From Bugulina stolonifera (taxonomy: Eukaryota; Bryozoa; Gymnolaemata; Cheilostomatida; Bugulidae): a stretch of 64,000 nucleotides of DNA. Positions 27,629 through 43,294 of this stretch are shown here, piece after piece. The stretch lies in assembly GCA_935421135.1 (NCBI GenBank), contig OW285187.1, positions 35,466,818 to 35,530,817 on the forward strand. The letters are read 5' to 3'. A model generated the notes under the pieces. The model was not told the origin of the DNA. It ran no database searches and saw only the letters and a program-made list of their open reading frames with translations. The translations under genes and the position numbers were made by a program. The first letter of the stretch is position 1, and each line of letters starts with the position of its first letter.

Positions 27629-30600
27629 ATGGTTTTAGACATAGATCGTTTCAGAGATGAAAAAAGTGGAGAGGGTTCAGCCGATCGAATCAAGGAAAAT
27701 CAAAGGAAAAGATTTAAAGATGAAAAGTTAGTGGATGAAGTCACTTCAGCTGACGAGGGCTGGAGAAAGGGTAAGTAGTCTATAGTAATAGTTAGTAATA
27801 ATATAAACATATGCCTTAGTGAGTTGCAGTAGGTCTAATTTTATTTGGCATTATATTAAACAATGGTATGTAAATTGACAATGTGCAATAAATAAATGGT
27901 AAAACTGCTCTTACTGAAATTAATTCGGTGTTCGAAGTGGAACAAATAAGGTGGGTACACGGTGCATGCATGCACTCTTACAGATGAGATTAGTTTTGTA
28001 TAGCTAGGTAGCTAAAGAATTAGTGAATTACTGAAATGAAAAAAGCGCTAGCGAGATTCGAGCCCATGTCCTGATGAATGACAACCAAGCAGGCTTGCCA
28101 AGTTCGACTGATGAAAATCAGGGAGATTCAGCATTTGGGTGGGGGGTGTCCATTTTGGGTGGAGTGGGGTACCAAAATTTGAGTTGGAAATCAGGGAGTC
28201 TCCTGCGGAATCAGGGAGACTTGGTAAGTCTGCAACCAAGCGCTCTACCACTACACTATCAGGTCCACAGTGATCCTGTGAGGGGAAGCTAGCTATTAAA
28301 ATGAGGGCACACACCTGCTGGCGGTATAGGCCCAACCACTAAAATTGAGGTGGGGACACCGTATACTCCCGTACAACCACACTTCCAGCACTGAATTAAT
28401 TTATAGTAAAATAACGTCATGTGATCAATCCAATGGAATTGAATATCAATATAAATATTGTTGTGGACTTTTTCCTGGGAGCAATGTGGTCTCAAAACGC
28501 CAACCTCCGGCACTGCGCCTAGCATGTGTCTGAAGCCGCTACCATCACGGTCATCTTGGCAACCCCAAAAAAAGGAAGCTTCAACGACCGCATGTATAGC
28601 GGCAATCAGCCCACACACATGGCTGGACAGTTCCACCACATTCTCCTCACCACAACGAGCCATGGGTCTTTCAGCATCCCACTGCTGCCACCAATGTTGT
28701 GGACTTTTTCCTGGGAGCAATGTGGTCTCGAACCGCCAACCTCCGGCACTGCGCCTAACATGTGTCGGAAGCCGCTACCATCACGGCCATCTCGGCAACC
28801 CCATAAAAGGAAGCTTCAACGACCGCATGTATAGCGGCAATCAGCCCACACACACGGCTGGACAGTTCTACCACATTACCATATGAATATTATTAACCAT
28901 GTTGATACATTTAATTTATTATTTTTTAATTATATTATTTTATATCATTATAATTGTTATCAAGATTCGTTTGCTAGTCACCATCAACTATGAAGCCTTC
29001 ACGTGAACTAGAAGTAACACCACAAAGTTAAGTATGACAGCATATACACTTGTATGTTTCAGAGTGATTGGCTGACTCTTCAGGAATGTCGAAACAGCAA
29101 GGCATGTTCCTTGTTGTAAAGGGAAACCCATTAACATAATATATTTTATTAGCAGGAACGGCTAGCTGTACAAGATAGCATGCTGTACAAGATGGCATAC
29201 CTACTGTTTAATGACGAATAAAATTAATTTGTTATTATAATTATCTATTTATTTAGTCATGACTATTCCGAATGCACCTAATAATAGGAAAGGTTATAGG
29301 AATTGATGAAAACTATATATTAAATATTATTTTATGTAAATTACAGGCTCAAGTCTTTTAGGTAATTGTAGAAATATTATAGCCTGGTAATAATAATAAA
29401 TGTATTATTAGGATTGGTATTAAATTGATGTAACTTTGCTCTAGGCCTACCCACTAATGATTTAGGCCTACATCTATTTGAGCCACAGGAAACTCAAATT
29501 GCACCATCTTATCAGGTCTGATCTTATCGTGTATCAACATGGTTGAGAACACTGAACTTTACCCTGGTCTTCTGCAATTCTGATGCCATTTTAAATGCAT
29601 GATTATCTGTTCATTAAATTCTAAAACTGAGCTGTTGCTAATGGTTATATTTGGTATAATATATGCCCCTCACTTTGTATCAACAGCTAGATTTGAGCTT
29701 GACAACTGGAATAAAATGAAGAATTTATGCAGTAAAGTTATTGGTGGTAAAATGAAGAAAAAAGAAGCAGTTGGCGCTGATGATGAACCTATTCCGGACA
29801 CAATAGTTGGTCAATTGGCCACTTGTACAGCCGAGACCTTACAGGTTGATACGTTGTTAGTTGTTCTTCTGTAATTGAATGCTGCTCTAAGTTCATTAAA
29901 ACGCTGATTTGTTTGATCTGGCAAGATGAAGTTTTTAACAAATTTTTGTTATTTATGCAATAAGTATATGAACTACAAAAGTTTATTTATGTTCATATCC
30001 ATCACATTGCATCCACTATGCATGTAGGGACTAACTGTGAACCAACTGAAGAAAGTGAAATCTTTAATTGATGATAGCATAGCCAAATGCAATACTACTG
30101 CCTCGGAACTAATTGATACTAGGAACGCCGCTATCTCAAAGATAGGAAACATCCTCCACGACTCTTGTGTTATTAGCAATGATGAGGTCTGTTTTCTCTT
30201 CCTATTACTTACTGCACACCTACCATTAATTCTCTTCTGATGTGTCTGACTTACATGTCTATATATATCTTACTGGTTGTTATCAAAAGTACTTATATAG
30301 TATATATTATAATACAGCTCATAAAGTACTTATATAGTATATATTATAATACAGCTCATAAAGTAATCAGATACCAATCTTTAAATGCACTTGTCTTCTG
30401 ATCAATACTGGTATACTCACAGGCAAAATAGTCTAATAGGACAGTTTATTATAAAACAGGATAACAATGGGATTGAGAGAACAAATGGAGACTGTGAGGT
30501 CAAGAAGAAGTACTCACATGTAGATCTCATCTATATGATTGACGGCATGGATGGGGAAAGAGGGGCTGTCGTCTCTGGAGGCCGAGGTTATTTTCTTAAG

Positions 30601-32672
30601 GTGAGCCAACTGGCTATTTATCTTGGTGTACGAGTTTGTCCACAAATACGTCTCGTAATATAGATATTCAATTCAATGAATTCTCAACCAGCTATTGCTT
30701 GCTAAGATGCAATATAAAAGGACCGTTGGTGTACTGTGCTGTGTACTGTACTGTGCTGTGTACTGTACTGTGCTGTGTACTGTACTGTGCTGTGTACTGT
30801 GCTGTGCTGTGTACTGTGCTGTGTACTGTACTGTGCTGTGTACTGTGCTGTGTACTGTTCTGTAGGGAGCTGCAGTGTTTCTGAAGGAAGCATTGACACA
30901 GTTGGCATTAAGAGTGTTAGAAGACAAGGACTATACACCTTTATATACTCCTTTCTTCATGCGGAAAGAAGTGATGAAAGAGGTTGCCCAGCTTAGCCAG
31001 TTTGACGAGGAGCTTTACAAAGTATGTGTGTCCTCGTCTATGTATATGTATATACATTGTCTACTCTTACTAGTATATTATATACTGTGACGTATTACTA
31101 GTACATGTTGTGTTGCACTGATCTAATGTGGTATAATACTTGATATGTGTAAAGGTGCTAGGTAAAGCTAGTGAGAACACTGAAGACTCTACTATAGATG
31201 AGAAATACTTGATAGCCACTTCGGAGCAGCCTATCGCTGCCTTCCATAGGAATGAGTGGCTCAAGCCCAACCTGCTTCCTCTCAGGTATGCTGGGATATC
31301 GACCTGTTTCAGGCAGGAAGTAGGATCTCATGGCCGTGATACGAGGGGTATATTTAGAGTTCATCAGTTTGAAAAGGTATGTATAGCCATATAGAATGCC
31401 ATTAGTATTTACAGCACCGATATCAAATGTGATGTGGAGCCAGTTTTGATGAATTGTATCTGATTGATTGAGGGGAGGGTTTATATTGTAGATTGAACAG
31501 TTCTGTATCACAGACCCTGAGAAGTCATGGGAAGAGTTTGACATGATGATTGCCAATGCTGAGGAGTTTTATAAACTGCTCCAACTTCCTTATAGAATAG
31601 TCAATATAGTGTCAGGTAATGGAATAGAATATAGTCAATATAGTTTCAGGTAATGGAATAGCATATAGTCAATATAGTGTTAGGTAATGGAATAGAATAT
31701 AGTCAATATAGTTTCAGGTAATGGAATAGCATATAGTCAATATAGTGTCAGGTAATGGAATAGCATATAGTCAATATAGTGTCAGGTAATGGAATAGCAT
31801 ATAGTCAATATAGTGTCAGGTAATGGAATAGAATATAGTCAATATACTGTTAGGTAATGGAATAGAATATAGTTAATATTGTGTCACTTAGTCGATTCAA
31901 CACCATCCTTGTCTTATCTAAGGGTACCTATTAATATGCATATACATGTAAATCTATTATTCAGGGGCACTGAATGATGCAGCGGCTAAGAAGTTAGACT
32001 TAGAGGCCTGGTTTCCTGGTTCTGGAGCATTCCGTGAGCTTGTGTCATGTTCAAACTGTACGGATTACCAGTCGAGACGACTGCAGGTTCGCTTTGGTGA
32101 GACCAAGAAGATGAATGAGTCAGTAAGTTACTCACAAAGGCTCTGTTAATAACTGCTAGTATTACACAACTATATATTAGTACACACATGTACTCTAGGC
32201 TGTGTACTGTTATATGTTATATATTAGTACACATGTACTTTAGGCTGTGTACTGTCACATGTTGAATGCTACAATGTGTGCTGTCACAAGAGTCATCTGC
32301 TGTATACTGGAGAACTACCAGGTTGAAGATGGAGTTGTCGTACCTGAAGCTCTCAAGCCATGGATGCCTAAAAGTAAGCTATCTGATACAAAGTTGTCTG
32401 CTCTTGTCCTCTTCCCCTCTGCTATAAGGGTAATGCATTGTACTGTAGTAAGAATTAGTAGGAAGTCAAATTTACTTTCCACGTTGCCTTCCTTTATACT
32501 ACTCCTATTATGTATCTGTCTTCCTGTATACTACACCTATTATGTATATGTACTACCTTTCATACCAGGGTACTCCGAGAAGATCCCGTTTGTAAAAGCT
32601 GCTCCAATTGATGAGGAAAAGGAGAAGCAAAGTAAAAAGAAGGCAAAGAGCAAGCCAACAGCAGAAGCATAG
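27629..32672 (+). CDS. SARS1: Cytosolic seryl-tRNA synthetase
   Basis: Class II aminoacyl-tRNA synthetase that charges tRNA-Ser (and tRNA-Sec) with serine. Ten exons: 27629-27770, 29687-29844, 30028-30186, 30460-30600, 30866-31021, 31155-31376, 31492-31615, 31965-32122, 32244-32373 and 32569-32672, giving 497 residues (human 514). It opens [15 protein letters not shown], then the tRNA-binding coiled-coil arm ([18 protein letters not shown] to LIDDSIAKC). The core carries motif 1 ([15 protein letters not shown]), motif 2 ([20 protein letters not shown]) and motif 3 ([20 protein letters not shown]). The C-terminus is a Lys-rich tail without the vertebrate UNE-S extension. The ATG at 27629 matches the conserved MVLD start. 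AATAAA occurs at 33061-33066. The donor of the exon ending at 31615 is expanded into a tandem array. Confidence 0.96.
27926..28393. mobile_element. 468-bp hAT MITE with 8-bp TSD AATTAATT and tRNA-like interior
   Basis: Left end CGGTGTTCGAAGTGGAACAA; right end reading inward CAGTGCTGGAAGTGTGG, same family as 9507-12366. TSD AATTAATT at 27918-27925 and 28394-28401. The minus strand of the interior resembles a tRNA: A-box-like TAGTGTAGTGG (about 28248-28258) and B-box-like GGCTCGAATCT (about 28055-28065). These are split by a second MITE at 28090. It lies in SerRS intron 1. Confidence 0.9.
28090..28232. mobile_element. 143-bp MITE nested in the hAT MITE, TSD CAACCAAG
   Basis: Termini CAGGCTTGCCAAGT and ACTTGGTAAGTCTG are inverted repeats with two mismatches. 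The 8-bp TSD CAACCAAG occurs at 28082-28089 and 28233-28240, again hAT-like. Removing it would rejoin the tRNA-like sequence of the host element. Confidence 0.88.
28457..28878. repeat. Two tandem copies of a GC-richer repeat (about 240 bp apart)
   Basis: TTGTTGTGGACTTTTTCCTG starts a copy near 28458 and another near 28694. Both continue through GCCAACCTCCGGCACTGCGC and GGAAGCTTCAACGACCGCAT to GGACAGTTC. The base composition is clearly richer in GC than the surroundings. On the minus strand GGTTCGAGACC (second copy) resembles a pol III B box, so a SINE origin is possible. Not recognised as any gene. Confidence 0.8.
30275..30362. repeat. 37-bp duplication in SerRS intron
   Basis: Two copies of a unit containing AAAGTACTTATATAGTATAT and ATTATAATACAGCTCAT. 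Confidence 0.85.
30728..30862. repeat. CTGTGCTGTGTACTGTA-type repeat abutting an acceptor
   Basis: An irregular 10-17-bp repeat of GTGCTGTGTACTGTACT words that runs into TGTTCTGTAG, the 3' splice site of the SerRS exon at 30866. Confidence 0.9.
31596..31880 (+). repeat. 34-bp array built from exon end plus splice donor
   Basis: About eight units of TAGTCAATATAGTGTCAG|GTAATGGAATAG type. The first unit is the actual end of the SerRS exon (ends at 31615) and its donor. Each later unit repeats the last exon bases and the GTAATG donor, so about seven decoy donors follow at 34-bp spacing. Confidence 0.93.
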
Positions 32673-33333
32673 CTAGGGCAGGTTCAGACTACAGCAGATC
32701 TCAGTTCTATACTCACAAGTTGGTGTATATAATGTGTAGAATTCGACACTGCAGAGCTCCTTAACTTATACCTGCGTGGTTTTATACACGTTCTAGAATA
32801 TTTAATTTCATTCTTCCAATACTGATTAAATATAACAAATATATTTGTAGACTTGACAAGTCCAGCAAACAGTCTTGTATCATGTAATGATGTGGAAATC
32901 ATTATAGAATACCGGTTGTCATCTATTAGTTAACAGGTACTGTGTAAAAATAGAGCCACACATTCAATTTACACATGCATATGCATTCCCTTCACAGAGC
33001 AAGTTTATTCTTAAATAGTATAATATAAAATTATGCACAAAATATAGTAATATGCCGTATAATAAAGTAATGTGCCGCATGCTGTCATGCAGTGTAATAA
33101 GTACCAATATAGTGCAGCATGCATCTACATGTAAACTAACTAAAACGTGTATAATATTACATGACTACATATGCACCACATACATGTATGCAATTTGTTG
33201 ACAAAATAAACTCAAAATAAATTGTGCAAAAGTGATACAAAATATATTCAGACTATCTGTGAGAGGCATTTCTTGCGTTGTAAATATTGCCCAATTATTA
33301 TAAAATTATAATAAAACTTTTCAAGACATGTGT
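32673..33333. other. Convergent intergenic region, SerRS / DAZAP1-like
   Basis: 3' UTRs of two converging genes. It includes AATAAA at 33061-33066 for the plus strand and AT-rich sequence up to the minus-strand stop. Nothing else recognised. Confidence 0.55.
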
Positions 33334-36300
33334 TTAGATGTACTGTACAAAATTGGGTACCATATTCATCATGTAAAGGCTTGGGTGTGTGTAGGTTGTT
33401 CCAACAAGTGGGGGTGCCATAGGACTGTTTGGTATACTGGGTGTTGGGCTAACAGACATGGTGGAGGCAGGGCTGATAGATAGGCTGCTATTAGACAGCT
33501 GGGAGGTGTCATACTGGTAGTAAGGGAAGCAAGCATACTGTGGTGTTTGAGCAGGGAAGAGCGGGACCGAGGCTTGCTGGCCAGCTCCTGTATTGACATA
33601 GCAGGGTATAGGCTCTCTGGAGTTAACTGAAATAGATTAATATGTTCTTCGTATAGTCTACCATTATCTATACAATCCTAGCGGCTTGCATAGAAATATT
33701 CTTACTACCTAACCAGTCATTTCTACGTGGTTGTTTGCAAACATTTGAATAGGTAGCATCAAATACAAAACACGTGTATTTAGAGTTGTCCTTTGTTACC
33801 TGTCATCGGCTCCATATTGTGCCTTTCAACTGCCCGAATTAAATCGCATGGATTCTTTGGTTCTGCTGCTTTGATTTCCATCTAATAAAAACAACTGGTT
33901 ACTTAGCACACATTGCAATGTACAAACTATTACCATTGCCACAACACTTCTGTGACAATATATATACATGTATTTGCAGTAGATACCACCAGTCTTATAT
34001 TGTACATTATAGGCTGTGGTACAACTATCCATTGCTAGCAATGGTGTAGTCACATCACCTGTTTTCCCAAATGTGTGAAGTAGCGTTGCTGTACAGCTGT
34101 CTGTGCCGTCTGCTCACTGCTAAACGTTATGAAACCAAATCCACGTGACCTTGACTTTGGTGCAAGTGGCGTGAGGTTTCCGGGCTGTTCTGGATGACAC
34201 ATGATCACCACTTCCTCCACCTAGTACAATATAACTCGAGCATCATTTAGTCTGCTACAGACCAATAATATCCATAGATTGTTTGAAATGGAATGCAATC
34301 TGTGCTCACCTCTCCAAAATGTTCTTCAAATACTGAAAACAGTTGCACTTCTGTAGCACTGGTTGGGATGCCGCCCACAAATATTTTTCTGCTATTCAAT
34401 GCGTCTTGCTGTTTACGCACCATCTAAAACACAATCATGTGATGTCAAAGTTTGGACATCTTTAAACTCGCCTACCTAAGGACATATATGTCATCAAATG
34501 CTGTAAAGTCCATCAGTCCTATGATTTGCAGCTCTCATTCTGACCTTCACTGTCATTAAACAGAAAAACCACGTGTACATTAACACAGGCTAGACGTGCA
34601 ACTACATGTACATTAACCCTAGGCTAGATATGTAATTCAAGTATTCTATATTTTTGGGGAAGACTTACCCGATTGACAACTTTTGCTGTGCATGGCTTTA
34701 CATCAATCTAAAAGAATCACAGCACTATTGTTTTAGTCTCATGTCCAAGGTTAACATTAACAAGATTGGATTGGTGCTACTAGTAGAGCAAACCATGAGT
34801 ATACACACAAGTAGTATTAGTATAGCACAGAGTACTGCACACAAGTAGTATTAGTATAGCACAGAGTACTGCACACAAGTAGTATTAGTATAGCACAGAG
34901 TACTGCACACAAGTAGTATTAGTAGCACAGAGTACTGCACACAAGTAGTATTAGTAGCACAGAGTACTGCACACAAGTAGTATTAGTAGCACAGAGTACT
35001 GCACACAAGTAGTATTAGTAGCACAGAGTACTGCACACAAGTAGTATTAGTAGCACAGAGTACTGCACACAAGTAGTATTAGTAGCACAGAGTACTGCAC
35101 ACAAGTAGTATTAGTAGCACAGAGTACTGCACACAAGTAGTATTAGTAGCACAGAGTACTACACACAAGTAGTATTAGTAGCACAGAGTACTGCACACAA
35201 GTAGTATTAGTAGCACAGAGTATACACACAAGTAGTATTAGTAGCACAGAGTACTGCACACAAGTAGTATTAGTAGCACAGAGTATACACACAAGTAGTA
35301 TTAGTAGCACAGAGTACTGCACACAAGTAGTATTAGTAGCACAGAGTACTGCACACAAGTAGTATTAGTAGCACAGAGTACTGCACACAAGTAGTATTAG
35401 TAGCACAGAGTATACACACAAGTAGTATTAGTAGCACAGAGTACTGCACACAAGTAGTATTAGTAGCACAGAGTACTGCACACAAGTAGTATTAGTAGCA
35501 TAGAGTACTGCACACAAGTAGTATTAGTAGCACAGAGTATACACACAAGTAGTATTAGTAGCACAGAGTACTGCACACAAGTAGTATTAGTAGCACAGAG
35601 TACTGCACACAAGTAGTATTAGTAGCACAGAGTACTGCACACAAGTAGTATTAGTAGCATAGAGTACTACACACAAGTAGTATTAGTAGCACAGAGTACT
35701 GCACACAAGTAGTATTAGTAGCACAGAGTACTGCACACAAGTAGTATTAGTAGCACAGAGTACTGCACACAAGTAGTATTAGTAGCACAGAGTACTGCAC
35801 ACAAGTAGTATTAGTAGCACAGAGTACTGCACACAACATAAGCTTTTCACCTCCTTAGCATCGATAACGTGTTTCTTTTGAAGAACCTGATCAGCCACTT
35901 CCTGTGATTCAAAAGTCACGAATCCAAACCCCCGTGGTTTCATTGTCTTGGGGTTAAACATTATAACACAGTTCAGTATTCTGCCATACTGCTGGAAGTA
36001 TTCTCTTAGGGAGTCTAAATCAGCATAATCACATGATTGTATGTATGTTACACAGACAGGCAGGTTAACGCCCAAAGATTGCATTTAGTCACTACCATTT
36101 ACTTATCTCCATAAATATCTTCCTGTGATTCAAAAGTCACGAATCCAAACCCCCGTGGTTTCATTGTCTTGGGGTTAAACATTATAACACAGTTCAGTAT
36201 TCTGCCATACTGCTGGAAGTATTCTCTTAGGGAGTCTAAATCAGCATAATCACATGATTGTATGTATGTTACACAGACAGGCAGGTTAACGCCCAAAGAT

Positions 36301-36960
36301 TGCATTTAGTCACTACCATTTACTTATCTCCATAAATATCTTAGTGTATGTTCCAAACTGGAATATCACTATATTATAAGGTATATATACCAGTACAAGC
36401 AGGCCCAAATCACATATAATTATAATAAAAAGTTCACATGGAATCATGGACATTTTGTTTTTTATTTGAGGAATCTTTTTCAGGGAACTTATCAATAGGA
36501 TTAGGACGTTGGAAATTGCAGTTGATTCAGAATAACAATGGTCAAATTCAATCGAATCATATCAGTTAAAATTTAATTTGAGTTGGGTAAAAATTAGTGT
36601 TTTCAGGATAAAAGTCAAAGTACAACAACAATTACAATCTGAATCTTAATGCTCCCATTAATAGTGACAGTCTACTTACCACTTGTTGTACTCCAGCCTA
36701 AACCTCCAGCAAACAGTTTACTAAAAGAGTTAAAATCAAATGACCCATTGATTGATTCACTAAATTAAATAAAATTAGAATAAAAATTACAAATTCACTC
36801 TATTTCTAGTTACTAATACAAGATCAGATGAAAATATCAATATACCATCCTTAAAAGAAACATTGCACTATTTATACTTAAATCAACAATCATTGTCTCC
36901 CAAATAGACAAACCTTTTTTCACAATGAAATGTCTGAATGCAGTCCATGCTGTTAACCAT
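33334..36960 (-). CDS. DAZAP1-like: DAZAP1/Musashi-type RNA-binding protein with two RRMs
   Basis: Eight minus-strand exons: 36914-36960, 36680-36720, 35851-36014, 34669-34707, 34310-34423, 34059-34220, 33800-33881 and 33334-33626, giving 313 residues. RRM1 has RNP2 KLFAGGLGWSTT and RNP1 RGFGFVTF. RRM2 has RNP2 KIFVGGIPTSAT and RNP1 RGFGFITF, closing with MEIKAAEPK. The inter-RRM IDVKPCT matches DAZAP1 (IDPKPCT), although hnRNP A/B and Musashi share the architecture. The C-terminal part is Pro/Ser/Tyr-rich low complexity (SISPASTMSVSPTPSIPNSP), as in this family. The role is mRNA binding and translational or splicing control, by homology. RRM1 is split after its first strand, across two exons. 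The exon at 35851-36014 is partly duplicated upstream, and its donor abuts a 1-kb minisatellite. Confidence 0.9.
34800..35835. repeat. 32-bp minisatellite in DAZAP1-like intron
   Basis: About 32 copies of a unit containing GCACAGAGTACTGCACACAA and GTAGTATTAGTA. Occasional units have TATACACAC instead of TACTGCACAC. On the gene strand it starts about 15 bp after the donor of the RRM1 exon. Confidence 0.96.
35900..36341 (-). repeat. Perfect 221-bp tandem duplication including most of the RRM1 exon
   Basis: 35900-36120 and 36121-36341 appear identical throughout. The unit holds the acceptor TGATTTAG, the RRM1 exon from its first base to the codons for FESQE, and intron upstream. The copy at 36121-36341 lacks the true donor. 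Its frame reads on to DIYGDK and a stop, so it is a dead partial exon unless skipped. Confidence 0.93.
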
Positions 36961-37253
36961 GCTGAAACCTGTTGTCACCGTATTAGTGTTGCGTAAGAAT
37001 GGCAGGTGTGCGTTTGCCGCCTGCTAGATCACCGATTTATCTATAAATAGCATTTTCAGCCAATTATAGGTTCATGACTCACCCTGAAGAACTCTTATTG
37101 GTTTGAGTATAGCCATAGTGCTACAGAAGCCAGCATATACGTTGGGGCTTTCATGTCATTGATTAAACCGCAACTTTCAGCTGGTCTGTAAAGACCTGAG
37201 GCTACCAAAGTGGAATTGTCTTTCCTTTGTAACTAACAGAGAACACCCCAGGG
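36961..37253. promoter_or_regulatory. Upstream region of DAZAP1-like gene
   Basis: About 290 bp between the start codon and the hAT element, expected to hold the promoter and 5' UTR. No defined motif was recognised. Confidence 0.4.
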
Positions 37254-38486
37254 CAGTGGTTCCCAATTAGGTTAGATGATTTCCCCCTTTCCTTACCACC
37301 ATGGCCTCCATTCCCCCCCCTTCCCCACCTATTCCATCCCAACTTGTTTTCATATATATCATAGCGTGTTAGATCTTGTTCTACAATCTACATGGTTTCA
37401 AATAATCAAACATCACAGTTTTATAGTTTTTTTTATGAAAAGTTTGATGTTCAGCACAAAAGTTTATTTACCAAAAACTGAATTTATTTTTAAACTACAC
37501 ACAAATGCTAAAAATTAGATAGGCAGACATGTACTGTAGATATTATAATGGTCAAACGAACAGCATGAATTTATAAAGTAACTTAGTGTGAGGTGTGACA
37601 TTTTTTGTTCTTCACAAGTTCATTTATATTTGGAGTAGTTTTTGATAGGGCACATCTCAGATCAGGTTCAACATCCAACTTGTTGCGCTGCTTTGTTTTG
37701 ATGTTGAAGAGCATCGAGAATCCAGCCTCACAAAGATAGGTAGACACAAATGGCAGGAGGGTTCGTATTGCGAGCTCTGCGACTTTAGGGTATGATTGAT
37801 CTATGAGACTCCAGAACACCGAAATCTCTTTCTCTTCGTACATATCTTTGGCACTTGAGTCATTTTTCAACTCAAGAAACTGATCCTGAAAGGCGTCTGG
37901 CAGCTGTTGTACGGAGAACCTGAAAGGGTTTCTAACCATATCCAGTTCATCATTGCTAACTTCAGGGAAGTAGGATTCAAATTCTTTTTCTAGTTCTCCA
38001 AGGTGAGTGATAATTTCACTCTGGATAGAACCGGGGACTTGATCACTGTTGCTTGTCAAAATCATATCCAGCCGTTCAAACATGCTGACATTGTTCACTG
38101 TCACCTTTCGCTTCCAGTTTCCCAGCTTATCTATGAATGCCTTCAAGGAGTCCACAAATTTTATAATGTTCGTATTTCGTCCTTGCATTTGCAAGTTGAG
38201 TTTATTTAGCTGACCAAACATATCACTCAAGTAGGCCAGGCGCATAATCCACTCATCATCATCAAGCCAGCGACAAAACTCCATCTTACCATGCTCCTCG
38301 CAGAATGTTTTCAACTCATCTCTCAGCTCAAAAACTCTGTCAGTGGCATTTCCCTTTGATAACCAACGCACTTTGGTATAATACAGCAAAACCTGGTGGT
38401 CTGCATATCAGAAATTCCCCCCCTGAAAATTGAAAATTCCCCCCTTGGGGGGAATTCCCCCCCCCCCCCCCATTTGGGAACCACTG
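37254..38486. mobile_element. 1.23-kb hAT transposon, internally deleted, TSD CCCCAGGG
   Basis: Termini CAGTGGTTCCCAATTAGG and CCATTTGGGAACCACTG are inverted. The 8-bp TSD CCCCAGGG occurs at 37246-37253 and 38487-38494 and is perfect, which suggests fairly recent insertion. Homopolymer C tracts lie just inside both ends. It keeps the 3' part of a transposase ORF (37583-38389, minus). It sits about 290 bp upstream of the DAZAP1-like start codon. Confidence 0.93.
37583..38389 (-). pseudogene. hAT transposase, C-terminal fragment (ZBED5/Buster-like)
   Basis: A 268-residue open frame with no internal stop. It begins inside the family's central region (YYTKVRWLSKGNATDRVFEL, typical of ZBED5/SCAND3-like hAT transposases) and ends with the hAT C-terminal dimerisation region, including the block TYLCEAGFSMLFNIKTKQRN. 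The BED zinc finger and the first part of the RNase H-like catalytic domain are absent. The transposon terminus lies only about 100 bp upstream, so the loss is an internal deletion rather than a missing exon. It is unlikely to be an active transposase. The intact frame could mean recent decay or selection; one sequence cannot tell. Confidence 0.88.
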
Positions 38487-39089
38487 CCCCAGGGCATTAG
38501 ACGTGGACAACAACTACTATACTATATTATATGCTATACTGTTAGGTGTAAGCTGCAACATTGCACAATTTGATGCAGCCTTAGATGTGTGTAGTGATGT
38601 GAATATATGGTAGAAGAATATATCGATCCATGTCTTCATTCAAGTAGTCTTTGTATGCATTCATAATAACATTGTTTATAAAATTTGGCAGTAATTATAT
38701 CATTCTGCAAATGTACATCTATATCACTGATCTAAGTTAAAAGTTATATACCAAGTAGTATGCCATCTTCAACACCCTTATTTTATTTTACAAAGTTCCA
38801 AACGTTGTAGTATTAACTGCTCAAACAGGTTAAATGGTGTCAAACTATAATACAAAATAACATATTTATGTATAAAAATATCACCATGTTTCTAGAGGTC
38901 AACCAGAAGTTACAAATACATGTACATTAGTATAAGTATGTTAGTTACACGTTTCTATTATGGAAATGTACATGTAGGTGTAGCATGTCAGATCATACTA
39001 TAATATTGTGATGGTGACGTGAGGGGGGTTACTCCAATCATCATTCAGCTTCTATGTTATTTGTTGAATATACTGTACACCAGCATCCA
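38487..39089. other. Intergenic, hAT element to ARMH1 stop
   Basis: AT-rich sequence, probably the ARMH1 3' UTR region. No ORF or RNA gene recognised. Confidence 0.5.

Positions 39090-43294
<4,205 letters not shown>

Noticed and set aside
28289..28886. ORFs of 102-143 codons in SerRS intron 1
   Set aside because: They read through two repeat copies and a hAT end in several frames. No protein family was recognised.
34800..35835. Regular direct repeats resembling a CRISPR array
   Set aside because: Repeats are head to tail without unique spacers, in an intron of an animal gene. It is a minisatellite.
36099..36305. A second RRM gene copy
   Set aside because: It is the upstream half of a 221-bp duplication, lacks the exon end and donor, and runs into a stop.
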